DNA of 64,000 nucleotides from Vigna angularis (Eukaryota > Streptophyta > Magnoliopsida > Fabales > Fabaceae). Of this stretch, positions 15,877-26,969 are shown in pieces (the first letter of the stretch is position 1; each line of letters begins with the position of its first letter). The stretch is taken from NCBI RefSeq assembly GCF_016808095.1, contig NC_068972.1:248001-312000 (forward strand). The letters run 5' to 3'. A program made the position numbers and the translations under genes. The notes beneath the pieces were generated by a model. The model was not told the DNA's origin, made no database searches, and worked only from the letters and a program-made list of their open reading frames with translations.

Positions 15877-17917
15877 GCATTTCAGTACTGTGCTGACATT
15901 TTTATGTACCTTGTCTCAATTTTGGTTCTCTGCTTTGAAGCAGGAAAAAAAACTATGGTAATTGGATTTCCTGTATGGGCAGGTTTTTAATTTAATTTAA
16001 CGTCTTAAAATGTAAATTTAGATTGTTTCTTTGTGCCCCTTATTTCCTTATATAGACGAAACGCATCCCCTGTTGTTATGTTTTACTTTTAGGGTCATTT
16101 TGCATTCCGGCTTAGACAAAACGAGGCTAGACCCCCTTTTCCTCGTATTTTAGATTGAACGCGCTTCTTTTTCTTGAATCTTTGTTTCGTATCAAGAACA
16201 ACGCAAGGCCCATGTCAACAATATTCATTAAGTTCTCTGTTCAAAACCGGACAGCACTTTAAGCGTTTAAAAGAATATTGTTGTTTATTAATGGTTTAGT
16301 TGTCAGCACTTGCATTGACAGGCCCATCTTCTTTTGGAAAAGGATTGGTGGACATTAATTTCCAGTTAACAGTGAGTAAAATAGGAATGTGTGATATAAT
16401 TTTGGTGTAATAGAAAAAGATGGGCAGAAATGTTAGATGTTGATAGTGTACGTTATGTGAAGTTCTGTATCCTGATGTGTCTTTCGTATGCTTTTACTTT
16501 CTTCTTTTGTACTAAAAAAATGTCCTCTTTTGTGGCACTAATTTGAAAAGTGAGGTAGGGTGGTCACTGGCCATTCAGCTACCCAACTTTGTACTATTAT
16601 TTTATCTGTTTTTATTTTTTTTAAAAAAACAAAATTGCTTATAAGTGATGTTTTGAAAAAATTTCTTCATTGTCTACGGCTTAAACTAGCAAAAGCTGCA
16701 GAATGGTAAACTAGCAAAAGCTTAAATTATAAAGCTAGATTGGGAATGATTGAATGGGGTGGCATAGGTAGCCAATTGGATACATTGTAAAATCGATAAA
16801 TTGTTAATCTTTTAGAAGACAATTTATCTGTTGATTACCATAGTAGTGAGTTAACTAGTAGTATAATCACTGTTTCATAAGTTATATGAATAAGAATTTT
16901 GTTATATAAAAATTCTACAATGTTTTTTCTTTAGCGGTCAGTCTTACAAAAGTTTTACAATGTATACGAGAAACTAAATTATACACTTAAACATGTGTAT
17001 ATTTTTATCTTTATAATAATTATTATTAAAAGTCATCAATCATGAATTGTGTTGAGTAGTTTCAGAAGTTATACTCCGCGTGACTTTTTAAGTCATAATA
17101 AATATGTTAGAAAATGCATTTAAAATATAATGTGATTTAAAAGATTATATTATATAAGCAAAGGGAACCTTTTATGTTTAATAAATACTTCCGATTGATG
17201 GTAAATTTGGTGTCTATGTCACGGCAACGATCATATCAATTTACATCTAAGAGAGCAATTCAAACTTCCTATTGCCTTTGAATGGTGGACAAATCGTAAT
17301 AACCAATAACTAAACCATGATGAAATTTGGAAGCGTAATTTACACCCATTTGCTTTTCAAAGTATGGACCACACTAACGTACTCTTCAATTCCCCACTTC
17401 ATATTTTCCAAATATATTGTTGAATTTTAAGTTATTACACATACATACATGTTTGAATTTTATAAAAGACTAATTTTGTGTGGTTTTTAAATTTGACTAT
17501 TGGTCTTGGGTGCGCATACTATAAAGAAAAGTTATATGAATACTTACAACTTCATGTTAATAATATAACAGTATATATTAGTACTTTAAACTAAACAAAT
17601 AAATTAAAATACTAAAAAAATTATTTTTCAAACAGTTCTTATTATTAAAGAAGTCAATGCTGTATAAACACGCTTTCATGCAAAGAAGCAGCTCAACTTT
17701 ACTGATATTTCAAATTCAAAGTCAGTTTAACGTGTCGTGCAAATTGAAGCAAGAATTAATATAGCACTTCCTCTCTCAGTTTTAGAAATTACCTGGAAGA
17801 CTTGATCAAATGTTACTGTTCTGCTGAATAGTCAGAAGTGCGTTTCAAAAACATAGCATGGTTTCTTAAAATTCCAGTTCCAATGCATCTTTGCTTTGCT
17901 TCCACCCTCAAGCAAAG
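15877..17917. other. intergenic region RGGA to receptor kinase
   Basis: The first few hundred bases probably hold the RGGA 3' untranslated region. The remainder is AT-rich DNA and the promoter of the receptor kinase. I see no further coding sequence. Confidence 0.55.
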
Positions 17918-20344
17918 ATGAGTGCTACCAATGTTGTTATTTGTGTGATCACTGTTATCCTTCTTCCTTTGTTGCAACTCTCACTCGTCTCTGCCTCTGC
18001 TAAGACTAATGTTAGCATCGGTGATACCCTTATTGCAGGTAGTGAGGGTGCTCAATGGCTCTCTCCATCAGGAGAGTATGCATTTGGATTTCATCAGCCT
18101 GAGAGTTATTCTCTTTTCTTGGTTGCCATAAGATATCAAAACATACCTCGTACCTCTTTCATTTGGTATGCAAATGGAGACAACCCTGCTCCTAAAGGTT
18201 CGACACTAGAGCTCAGTAAAAGCAGAGGACTTGTGCTGAAAAACCCTCAGGGTGTTGAGCTATGGACATCGCAGCTCATATCAGGTACGATTTCCCATGG
18301 ACTAATGAATGACACAGGCAACTTCCAGCTTCTAGGTGTGAATTCACAGATTTTGTGGGACAGTTTCAGCAATCCAACCGATACCTTGGTGCCAACTCAA
18401 ATCATGGAGGTTAAAGGCACGCTTTCATCGCGCCAGAAAGAGACCAACTACACACGAGGAAGGTTCCAATTTCGCTTGCTTCCGGATGGTAATGCTGTGC
18501 TTAATCCTATAAATTTGCCTACCAACCGTACTTATGAGGCTCACTACATCAGTAACACTTATGATTCCAACAATACAACGAACTCCGGTTTCCGAGTGAT
18601 GTTTGATGATTCAGGATTTTATGTATTGAAGAGGAGCTATGAGAGGGTTTATATTACCAATCCAAATGATATGCTCTCTACGGATTCCTATTACTATAGA
18701 GCAACCATAAATTTTGATGGAACTTTCACCATATCCCGTTACCCGAAAAGTGGAGCTTCAAATCCAAGCTGGACAGTTATAAAGACATTGCCAGAAGACA
18801 TTTGCATGAATTTGGAATCAATCACTGCTGGTAGTGGGGTCTGTGGATTCAATAGTATCTGCACTCTGGAAGCTGATCAAAGACCTAAGTGCACATGCCC
18901 AGAAGGCTATTCTCTTCTTGATTCAACGGATGAGTACGGCAGCTGCAGACCAAATTTGGAACTCGGTTGTGGAGGAAGTGGACAAAGCTTGCAGGAAGAT
19001 ATGTACTTCATGAAGGAAATGGCAAATACTGATTGGCCTCAATCAGATTTTGAGTTGTATAAACCTTACAACTCAGAGGACTGCAAGAATTCTTGCTTGC
19101 GAGATTGCTTATGTGCTGTTTCTATTTTTAGAGATGATAGCTGCTGGAAGAAGAAACTGCCTCTCTCAAATGGAAGACGGGGTGGAAAAGTTGAGGCATC
19201 TGCTTTCATTAAGTTGAGGAAAAATGATGCCTTGTCAGATAGTCCTTCAAATTCATTCATAAAAGAGAAGGAAAATGAAAAGGATCAAGACAGTTTGGTA
19301 ACTGTGATATCAGTCCTTCTAGGGGGTTCTGTCTTTTTGAATCTCATGGTGATCAGCGCAGTATGTATTGGTTTCCCCTTATACTACAAGAAGAGAAGTT
19401 CTACAAATAATACTGTTGCAGAGAGCAATTTGCGCAGTTTCAGCTTTAGAGAGCTTGTGCAAGCAACAGATAACTTCAGAGAAGAATTGGGAAGGGGATC
19501 TTGTGGCATTGTCTTTAAAGGAAAAACAGATTTGGCCACTATTGCTGTCAAAAAACTGGACAAGTTGCTAAAAGACAGCGATAAGGAATTCAAAACAGAA
19601 GTGAATGTAATTGGCCAAACTCATCACAAAAACTTGGTTCGCCTGATTGGATATTGTGATGAGCTAGAACACCGGATTCTGGTGTATGAGTTCATGAGCA
19701 ATGGCACTTTGGCAAATTTCCTTTTCGAAGATTTCAAACCTAGCTGGAACCAAAGAGTCCAGATTGCCTTTGGGATATCGAGAGGGCTGGTTTACTTGCA
19801 CGAGGAATGCTTCACCCAGATCATCCATTGTGACATAAAGACTCAAAATATACTTCTTGATGAGCATTACAATGCAAGAATATCAGACTTTGGATTGTCA
19901 AAGCTACTAATGATTAATCAAAGCCGCACAGAAACTGGCATTCGAGGAACAAAAGGGTATGTTGCACCAGACTGGTTCAGGAGTGCGCCGATCACAACCA
20001 AGGTTGATGTCTACAGTTTTGGTGTGCTGCTTCTGGAGATCATTTGCTGCAGGAGAAACGTAGATGATAAGTTGGAGATGGATGAGAAGGGAATTTTAAC
20101 TGACTGGGCTTATGACTGCTATAGGGATGGAAGAATAGACATTCTGGTTACAAATGACGATGAGGCTATCAATGACATAGATAAGTTGGAAAGGTTTGTG
20201 ATGGTAGCTATTTGGTGCCTTCAAGAGGATCCCTCTCTCAGGCCAACAATGAAGAAGGTGATGCTGATGCTGGAAGGAATAGCTCCAGTCACAATTCCAC
20301 CAAGTCCCTGCCCTTATGCCTCCGTTACTGTTAGCTGCGGTTGA
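17918..20344 (+). CDS. G-type lectin S-receptor-like serine/threonine kinase
   Basis: This is a plasma-membrane receptor-like kinase of the LECRK/SD2 group, thought to sense extracellular ligands and signal through an intracellular Ser/Thr kinase. It is intronless and 808 residues from the ATG at 17918. The order is signal peptide (about 1-27), B-lectin domain (about 30-150), S-locus glycoprotein region, an EGF-like Cys-rich segment (GVCGFNSICT, KCTCPEGY), a PAN-like segment (CKNSCLRDCLCA), a transmembrane helix (about 461-489), and the kinase domain (about 515-790). Kinase landmarks are the glycine loop LGRGSCGIVFKG, catalytic Lys545 in AVKK, HCDIKTQNILL with Asp639, DFG at 657-659, and GTKGYVAPDWF. 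Cys638 replaces Arg of the HRD motif, so it is a non-RD kinase. An in-frame stretch upstream of 17918 lacks ATG. Confidence 0.95.
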   Translation: MSATNVVICVITVILLPLLQLSLVSASAKTNVSIGDTLIAGSEGAQWLSPSGEYAFGFHQPESYSLFLVAIRYQNIPRTSFIWYANGDNPAPKGSTLELSKSRGLVLKNPQGVELWTSQLISGTISHGLMNDTGNFQLLGVNSQILWDSFSNPTDTLVPTQIMEVKGTLSSRQKETNYTRGRFQFRLLPDGNAVLNPINLPTNRTYEAHYISNTYDSNNTTNSGFRVMFDDSGFYVLKRSYERVYITNPNDMLSTDSYYYRATINFDGTFTISRYPKSGASNPSWTVIKTLPEDICMNLESITAGSGVCGFNSICTLEADQRPKCTCPEGYSLLDSTDEYGSCRPNLELGCGGSGQSLQEDMYFMKEMANTDWPQSDFELYKPYNSEDCKNSCLRDCLCAVSIFRDDSCWKKKLPLSNGRRGGKVEASAFIKLRKNDALSDSPSNSFIKEKENEKDQDSLVTVISVLLGGSVFLNLMVISAVCIGFPLYYKKRSSTNNTVAESNLRSFSFRELVQATDNFREELGRGSCGIVFKGKTDLATIAVKKLDKLLKDSDKEFKTEVNVIGQTHHKNLVRLIGYCDELEHRILVYEFMSNGTLANFLFEDFKPSWNQRVQIAFGISRGLVYLHEECFTQIIHCDIKTQNILLDEHYNARISDFGLSKLLMINQSRTETGIRGTKGYVAPDWFRSAPITTKVDVYSFGVLLLEIICCRRNVDDKLEMDEKGILTDWAYDCYRDGRIDILVTNDDEAINDIDKLERFVMVAIWCLQEDPSLRPTMKKVMLMLEGIAPVTIPPSPCPYASVTVSCG

Positions 20345-21001
20345 AAAACAGTTTCATTTTATCTCTTGCTTTTTCGTGATTTTGTGATTATATGTTTGTT
20401 GTTCATTTAATTCCCCTTGTATATGTAGCTGAGTAGCTTCTCAAGGATAAAAAGTGTTACAGAAGTAATTAAATAGTGGTAAGATAACACATTGGCTCAG
20501 CTTTGCCATACAGTAGTACATGTTTTTTTAACTTTTGAAAAAACTGCAGACATTATTAGGTAGAATCACAAAAATGACTGCTGTATCTTTATAATATACC
20601 TTTCAATCCAACTTACCCAGAAAAAAAAAGGGCCCTTATCTTGTAGAAGTGTGTTTTAAAGACATTAACGTTTTTATGTTTTCTTTGTTAGAAATGTTAA
20701 TTGAAAGGAAACTGTTTTTTTAAGGTTACCGTTGATTAATTTATAACTGTTGAATATAACACAGCTGCTTAAACATCTGGAACTGAAACGAATATGATCA
20801 TATGTGAAGTATGATCTTTGAGCAATGTCAGAAAGAGAATGTATATAACAGAGAGATCTCATAATAAATGAGCAAAACGATTCGACATTAGTAACCCAAA
20901 TGAAAATATCTTTCCAAGACTTTGAATTAAAATTTCAAGGACACAAAACATGGATAACTCAACAGAGAGGATGAGCTTGATTGCTCAGATTGGTACAATA
21001 A
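20345..21001. other. convergent 3' region, receptor kinase and INT1-like gene
   Basis: These 657 bases lie between two converging stop codons and presumably hold both 3' untranslated regions. No other feature is seen. Confidence 0.5.
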
Positions 21002-23005
21002 CTAGGAACTCAAAGCTGCGTTCTCAGCAAGGCTTTGCACGTTTTTGTCCTTTCCATGGGCTCTCTCGTTCCAAACGTTTGCCACTTCTTCAAACGTCAA
21101 CCCTTTGGTCTCAGGCATCAAAAAGATCACAAAAACAATTGAAATGGCGGATACTCCCAAAAGAATCATGAAACTCTGACCAAGCCCTATGGCATCAACC
21201 ACTGAAAGGAAGCTGGTGGACATTATCACACTGCAAATCCAGTTGACGGTTGCTGACATGCCACCACACAAACCCCTATACTCCTGAGGATAAATCTCTG
21301 AGTTCACAATCCATGGCATAGGACCCATTCCTGGGGCATAGAAAAGAATATACAAAACCAAACCCAAGATAGCAATCCATCCAAGTGTTTGACTTGCGTT
21401 GCCATGTCCCATGAGGTAGCAAGTTGTGGAGAGAACGACCAAAGACACAGTCATACCAGACAAACTAGAAAGAGCCAGCACTTTGCGCCCAACAATGTCA
21501 ATGAGGTAGATGCCTAGAATTGTGGCTGCTGCGTTCATGCCAGAAACAATGAGGGAGAGGAACAAAGCTGATTCGTTTGATCTGAAGCCAGCCATCTGAA
21601 TGATTATGGGGCTGTAGTACATTATGATGCTGATACCACTAAGCTGCTGAATAGCCTGAAGTCCACCCCCACAAATGAATGCAGATCTAATCTCTTTCTT
21701 CCTGAAAACATCACTGTACTTCACTTTCGCCTCACTCTTGCGTTCCTGCTCCAGGAGTTCTTCCAGAATTGCAATCTCGTCCTCCAACCGGGGTGATGAG
21801 TAAATCTTAGAGAGCACACCAACTGCTTCCTCTTTCCTGTTCTGTAATAATCAAATTCAAATTTATTCATCAATCGAAGCAAGGATTTAGATATGAAATG
21901 GATTGAAGAATTACAGATATGATTTGGCAGGTAAGAAAAGAAAATCACAAAGTCTGTGATTTCTAAGTGATTTATTTCTGGGAATATTTTTACCTTCATG
22001 TAAAGCCATCTGGGGGACTCTGGGAGAAAGGCCATGAGGACAAACTGAAGAACTGCTGGCAAACTTGCAACTCCAAGCATCCAACGCCATGTTCCAGGAA
22101 CCTGGATAATTTAAAATAAGAAATTCACAAACAGTTTAATCATAAACATTTGTAATTGGGCAAGCACTGAGGTAGAATGAAGTACTCTGGTGAGGCCAAA
22201 ATTGATGACATAGGAGAGAAATTGTCCAGCAGTAACCATAAGAGTATTTGCGCTCACTAATCCTCCTCTTATTTCAGATGGTGATACTTCTGCAATATAG
22301 ACAGGAGCAGTGACAGAGGCAGCACCAACACCCAGACCCACCAGAAAACGACCTGCTATGATCACGTAAGGATTTGGTGCGGTCGCCATTACTACTGACC
22401 CTGCGCCAAAGCATATGTCTGCAATGATAGTTGCACTCTTACGTCCCAAATTATCATTGATCACACCACCAATCGCAGCACCGAATATTGCACCAATCAA
22501 CGCCATCCCAACTATCACTTCCTGCATCACAAAATCATCATTTTTTATATGCTTCTTTTCCCAAACTTAACTAACTACTGTATTAACATGTTGATTAGTA
22601 TTTAATAGTATTTAACATGATACCTGAAGAAAGCTACTATTCCTAACCACCTCGAAATCCTCTTTTATGTACAGAAGAGCACCTGACACCACGCCTGCAT
22701 ATTGCATATTGCATGCATGCAAGCATGCACCAACGTAAGAAAATGTTGCTATAGTACTAGTGTACGTATATATGAATTAGTTAAATTAATTTCTTTGTTC
22801 ATGCATGAAGCGTGTGACGTTATAGTGTTTATGTATAATAATGATACGCACCAGTGTCGTAGCCGAACAGAAGACCACCTAGGCCTGCGGCGAAAGTGAT
22901 TCCAAGGATGTAAGGATTCTGGAAAAGAGCGATTTTGCGTTCAGGATGCATCTCCAAGTAACTGGAGCTTCCTGCTTGCATGGACATGCCCATTTCTGCC
23001 GCCAT
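21002..23005 (-). CDS. INT1-type inositol transporter, divergent inverted copy
   Basis: INT1-type proteins are major-facilitator H+/myo-inositol symporters; Arabidopsis INT1 is tonoplastic. Exons (minus): 22852-23005, 22624-22694, 22186-22521, 21994-22101, 21002-21841; phases agree and give 502 residues. About 12 membrane segments are seen, with sugar-porter signatures: [76 protein letters not shown]. It lacks the long extracellular loop of INT2/INT4, so it fits the INT1 group. Compared with the two copies downstream it is more diverged. Residue 294 is Ser (QQLSGIS) where they have Asn (GIN), and the intron they have just before AFQQF is absent. The C-terminal tail [12 protein letters not shown] lacks a dileucine. 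Transport activity or specificity may therefore differ. Confidence 0.9.
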
Positions 23006-24090
23006 TTTTATTTTGTGTTATTATTCGTCAGTTTCAATTGATGAAGAAGTGATTGAGGAATTGAATGTTGAAGTGATGATGATGGTGATGATTGCATGAA
23101 CATTTTTATAGACCTTGGAGGAACCAAATTTGAAGGAAATGCATTAAGTTCTGAACAAACAAAACTGGTATGAAACAAAAGACAGGTAGTTGTCGTGTCT
23201 GTTTTTGGGTTAATAATGTTCACTTCAATCATTTCCACGTCAAACATTCACGGCTTCATCGCTTTTATTACGAACACGAAACTATATGTTCCAACTATTC
23301 TAACCATCTTTCTTTCTATTCCACATCACAATAACTGCTGTTTTAACTAATTAATCAGTTATTTGTTATAAATTAACTAAAATAAAAATACGATGCGAAA
23401 AATATTTGATAAAAGAAACTTAATTTAAAATTTTATATTTTTAATTTTTTAATTGTAATTACTACTTTTGCAAATTTAAATCAATAAAATTTAATGCCCC
23501 CTAAAAATAAAGAGAGTGAAAAAATAAATAATTTTTTTATCTCTGATTATGCGGAAAAATGACAGAACCATTTTTGTGAAATTAAATATTAAAATGAAAA
23601 TAAAATCATAAGTAATGAGACCTAAAAAGGACATGCAAACTACATTTTTTTGATAAAGATTCAATTAACAATACTCAAATTGTAAAAAAAAAAATAATTA
23701 ATTACTTTTGTAAAATGATGTTATATGTATATGCGAATATTTTTTTCCTTTTTCATTTTTGTAATTTTTATTTAAAGTGTTTTTTTCTATTTTTTATATT
23801 ATTATCACATAAAATATTATTAAAGTTACATAAATGTTAATTTTATAGTATTTTTATATTATGCCGTTTCCTTTAGTCAATATATTATCTATAACATTTG
23901 ACTTTTATTTTTGGTAATGTTTTCTTTAAATCATGTAGTATTTTTACTTTAATATAATATTGATTCAAAATATTTTAAAACAAAGACAGGTAGGAATGAT
24001 AAAGCAAGCCTATGAGTAATATTTACTCTTTTTTTCCTAATTAGGTACAGGTGATATTACTTTTTTTTAATTAGGGTTAGAAAATGATGA

Positions 24091-24092
<2 letters not shown>

Positions 24093-24160
<68 letters not shown>
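24093..24160. repeat. (AT)34 microsatellite
   Basis: An uninterrupted 68-base AT run, the longest simple repeat in the window, in empty AT-rich DNA. Confidence 0.95.
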
Positions 24161-24162
<2 letters not shown>

Positions 24163-26140
24163 CTCTTCTCTTTCTTTTTTATCCCTCTTATTTTAAACTA
24201 GTGAAATATGTGTTTACTTACTTATTTTAAGATAGGAAAAAGTAATAAAATTTTTGATATTGTTATTATTATAATTATAAAACTATATGAATATATTTTA
24301 TAAATTTATTATAAGTATTTTTTTTATTTTGTAGTTAATTTTGTAATTAAAAATGATTAAATTTAAAGAAATTTCAAATTGGAAAAAACGTATAAATTTA
24401 AAAGAATTTCAGAATAAAATTGATAAAATAATTATGCTAGTTTAAAAGAAATAATTTAGTGAATAAAATTTGAAAACAAATATAGATACAAAAAATAAAA
24501 ATCCTTTTTGTACATATATATATGTATATAAATTTATATATAAACAGAGAAATAAATACATAAATATAGATTACTAAAATATGTATAATTTGTTACATAA
24601 TTTAATAAATTGTTATTAATTTTTATTTGATCTTTATTTTCGTATCTAATTTTACACATTTTATTATTTTTATTATAAATTATTTGTAAAATTTTTATTT
24701 TTTATTTATACCACTATAATTTGTTTTTTATTTTTGACATGGGATAAAAGAAACATGTTTACTTTTTATATCAAATACTTGAAAATATTATAATTTATTT
24801 GATGTGCCTTTTATTTTTTGTAAAAATATTATTTAATTAATATTTAAAATAGCAAAATAAGATATACGAACGTAGATACAAGTATATTTATTTTCTAATA
24901 AATATGAAAGAACAATAATTGATTGCTCAATAAATTTTGCAGAGGCTTGAAATTAATTTAAAACTATAATAATAAATACTACAAAATATATCCATCAACT
25001 AAATTAAATAAAACTATTTATAAGTTAATTCAACCTATAACTTTAATAAATATTTTATTAAACAATTTTAGCAACTTCCACTTCGTCTTGCTTTTTTTGT
25101 TTTTTGTTTCATTTTACCTTTTTTAAGTCAACTTCTTCAGTAGTTTTGCAAAAATACAAACTTAATGTCACTTTTTAAAGATACAAAAGTTGAAAATGAA
25201 AACGAAATGCTATTTTGTATAAGAAACAAGTTACATTGTTTCACTTACATATATATTAATTCATAAATAAGCATTAAATATTAAATATAAAGATCAAATG
25301 ACTGGTTTTTAACCTAATATTGAAAAAAAAAGTTAAATAATCGATCCAGAGGATGAAACACACATATTAGAAGGTTGTATAATTTTCCATAAATAATTAC
25401 CATTGTTAGTAAAGGAGTCACTTTGATCACCTAAACATTTAGACTATTTCAATAAAGTATAATTAAAAGTTAACAAATTTTAATTTTCTTGAACCCGTAC
25501 ATATCTTAAATGGTAGGTATACGAAAACATATTAAATTAAAACATATTTTCTTAATCAAATTAAATGATGATTATTTGTTTTCCTTTTTAGAATTTTATT
25601 CAAAAAATTGTGTAAACCTAATCAATGAACAAAGAAAAAGCTTCAGTTTAGAAATTTAGAAAAACATGAGAGAAGAAAAATTGTATACAGAAGGAATTTT
25701 GATCGTTAAAAGTTCTCATAAATTACAATTTTTCAATTTTTTAATTGAAGAAGTTTCGGAAATTCAGAAATTAAAAATAGATAGTTTTGGAAGATAGAAA
25801 TACAAAAGTAAAATTTAAGAAGCTAAAAGTGTATATGAAAAAGGTTGCACCAAGAACAGGTGTGACTGGTAGCAGAGGATCATGGCCGCAACAATGAAAA
25901 GTGAAAGATAGCTGTGAAGCTATAACGTAAGACACTGTGTAATTACCGTGTCAGTGTGTATCTCTGATACAGTGACAAAACCATAAACAAACAATTAGTA
26001 AAACAAAGGAAAATGAATGAAAATAGAAGAAGATGCCAACATAGGAACAGTAAAATACAATTAACGATGAATCATGTCAAAGCACTGAAACATTATAAAA
26101 ATGGGAAAATGAAGAATATTAAATTGGATGGATCCTTCAT

Positions 26141-26169
26141 CTCTTTCTCTCTCTCTCTCTCTCTCTCTC
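26141..26169 (+). repeat. CT-rich microsatellite in TGA leader/promoter
   Basis: CTCTTT followed by a (CT)n run. Such pyrimidine tracts are common just downstream of plant transcription starts, which fits a leader here, about 800 bases before the start codon. Confidence 0.8.
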
Positions 26170-26711
26170 ATATGATATAGCCCTCTTCCTTTCACTTTAA
26201 TCCAACAATAATAATTATTCACCAAAAAAAAGTTGAACAGATACCATCATCATTCATCATCATCACCCACATCATCAGAATTCCAAGGTGGGTTCCCTTC
26301 ATTTTCTGCCAGTATTTGGTAGCATCAGTGAAAGCTCAAAACTTTATTTTTATTTTTTTGCAATTAATCTTCTTGAGATTAGATTTGGTATTTTCTTTTT
26401 TTATTGGTTTGGGCGTCCATCAGGGGGTTGCTAGGTTGGTGTCAAATTAGTCTTTTGCTTGTCAAAAGTGTCCTGCTTTGACTTTTTGCACTGTTTATCT
26501 GGTTGCAAATTATCGTTTTCCGTGAGTTTAGCTTGTGGGCACACTGGATTGTTCCCAAGTCTGTGCTTCAGGCAGCGAAGTTGGTTTTTTAATCGCTCGA
26601 GCTACTACAGTTGAGTGTTTTTTTTCTTCAACGGTTTCAGATTTGTTTTCTGTTACTATCCGAGGAAGTCCAGGAATTCTCTAGATTTGAGTTGTTTTAA
26701 TTTTGTCAAAG

Positions 26712-26780
26712 ATGAGTCTGCCGGTCATCCCTCATGGGCAGAAGCATGTGAAGAGTTTCTTTTGCTATCAATGTTTTTGA
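26712..26780 (+). other. possible upstream ORF in TGA leader, 22 codons
   Basis: An ATG at 26712 opens a 22-residue reading frame (MSLPVIPHGQKHVKSFFCYQ and two more residues) closed by TGA. Further upstream ATGs occur at 26907, 26910 and 26947; the last overlaps the main start out of frame. These matter only if they are in the mature transcript, because a leader intron could remove the first. Confidence 0.35.
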
Positions 26781-26969
26781 TTTAGAGTCGTTTTGCTAGT
26801 GTGCTACCAGTGAAGCAAAGACTATGTTTTTTATTCTGTGAAGTATTTTGGTCATGGTGAGTTTCAGGTCTTGAATTTTGTTCGGCTGCAAGGTTATTAT
26901 TGAAATATGATGGTGTGTGTGGAGTAGAGCTGTGTTTGTGTAGAAGATGAGAAGGGAACAGCAAGAGGG

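Larger units (their letters stand above)
23006..26969. other. divergent intergenic region, INT1-like gene to TGA gene
   Basis: About 4 kb between two divergent start codons. The first few hundred bases hold the leader and promoter of the inverted INT1-like gene. About 23330-25800 is extremely AT-rich and appears empty apart from a long (AT)n run. From about 26130 a CT-rich tract marks the probable start of the TGA leader, which may contain an intron with a donor after CCAAG at about 26287. Confidence 0.55.

Noticed and set aside
17891..17917. N-terminal extension of the lectin receptor kinase
   Set aside because: The frame is open upstream, but the first codon there is TTG; the first ATG is at 17918 and starts a good signal peptide.
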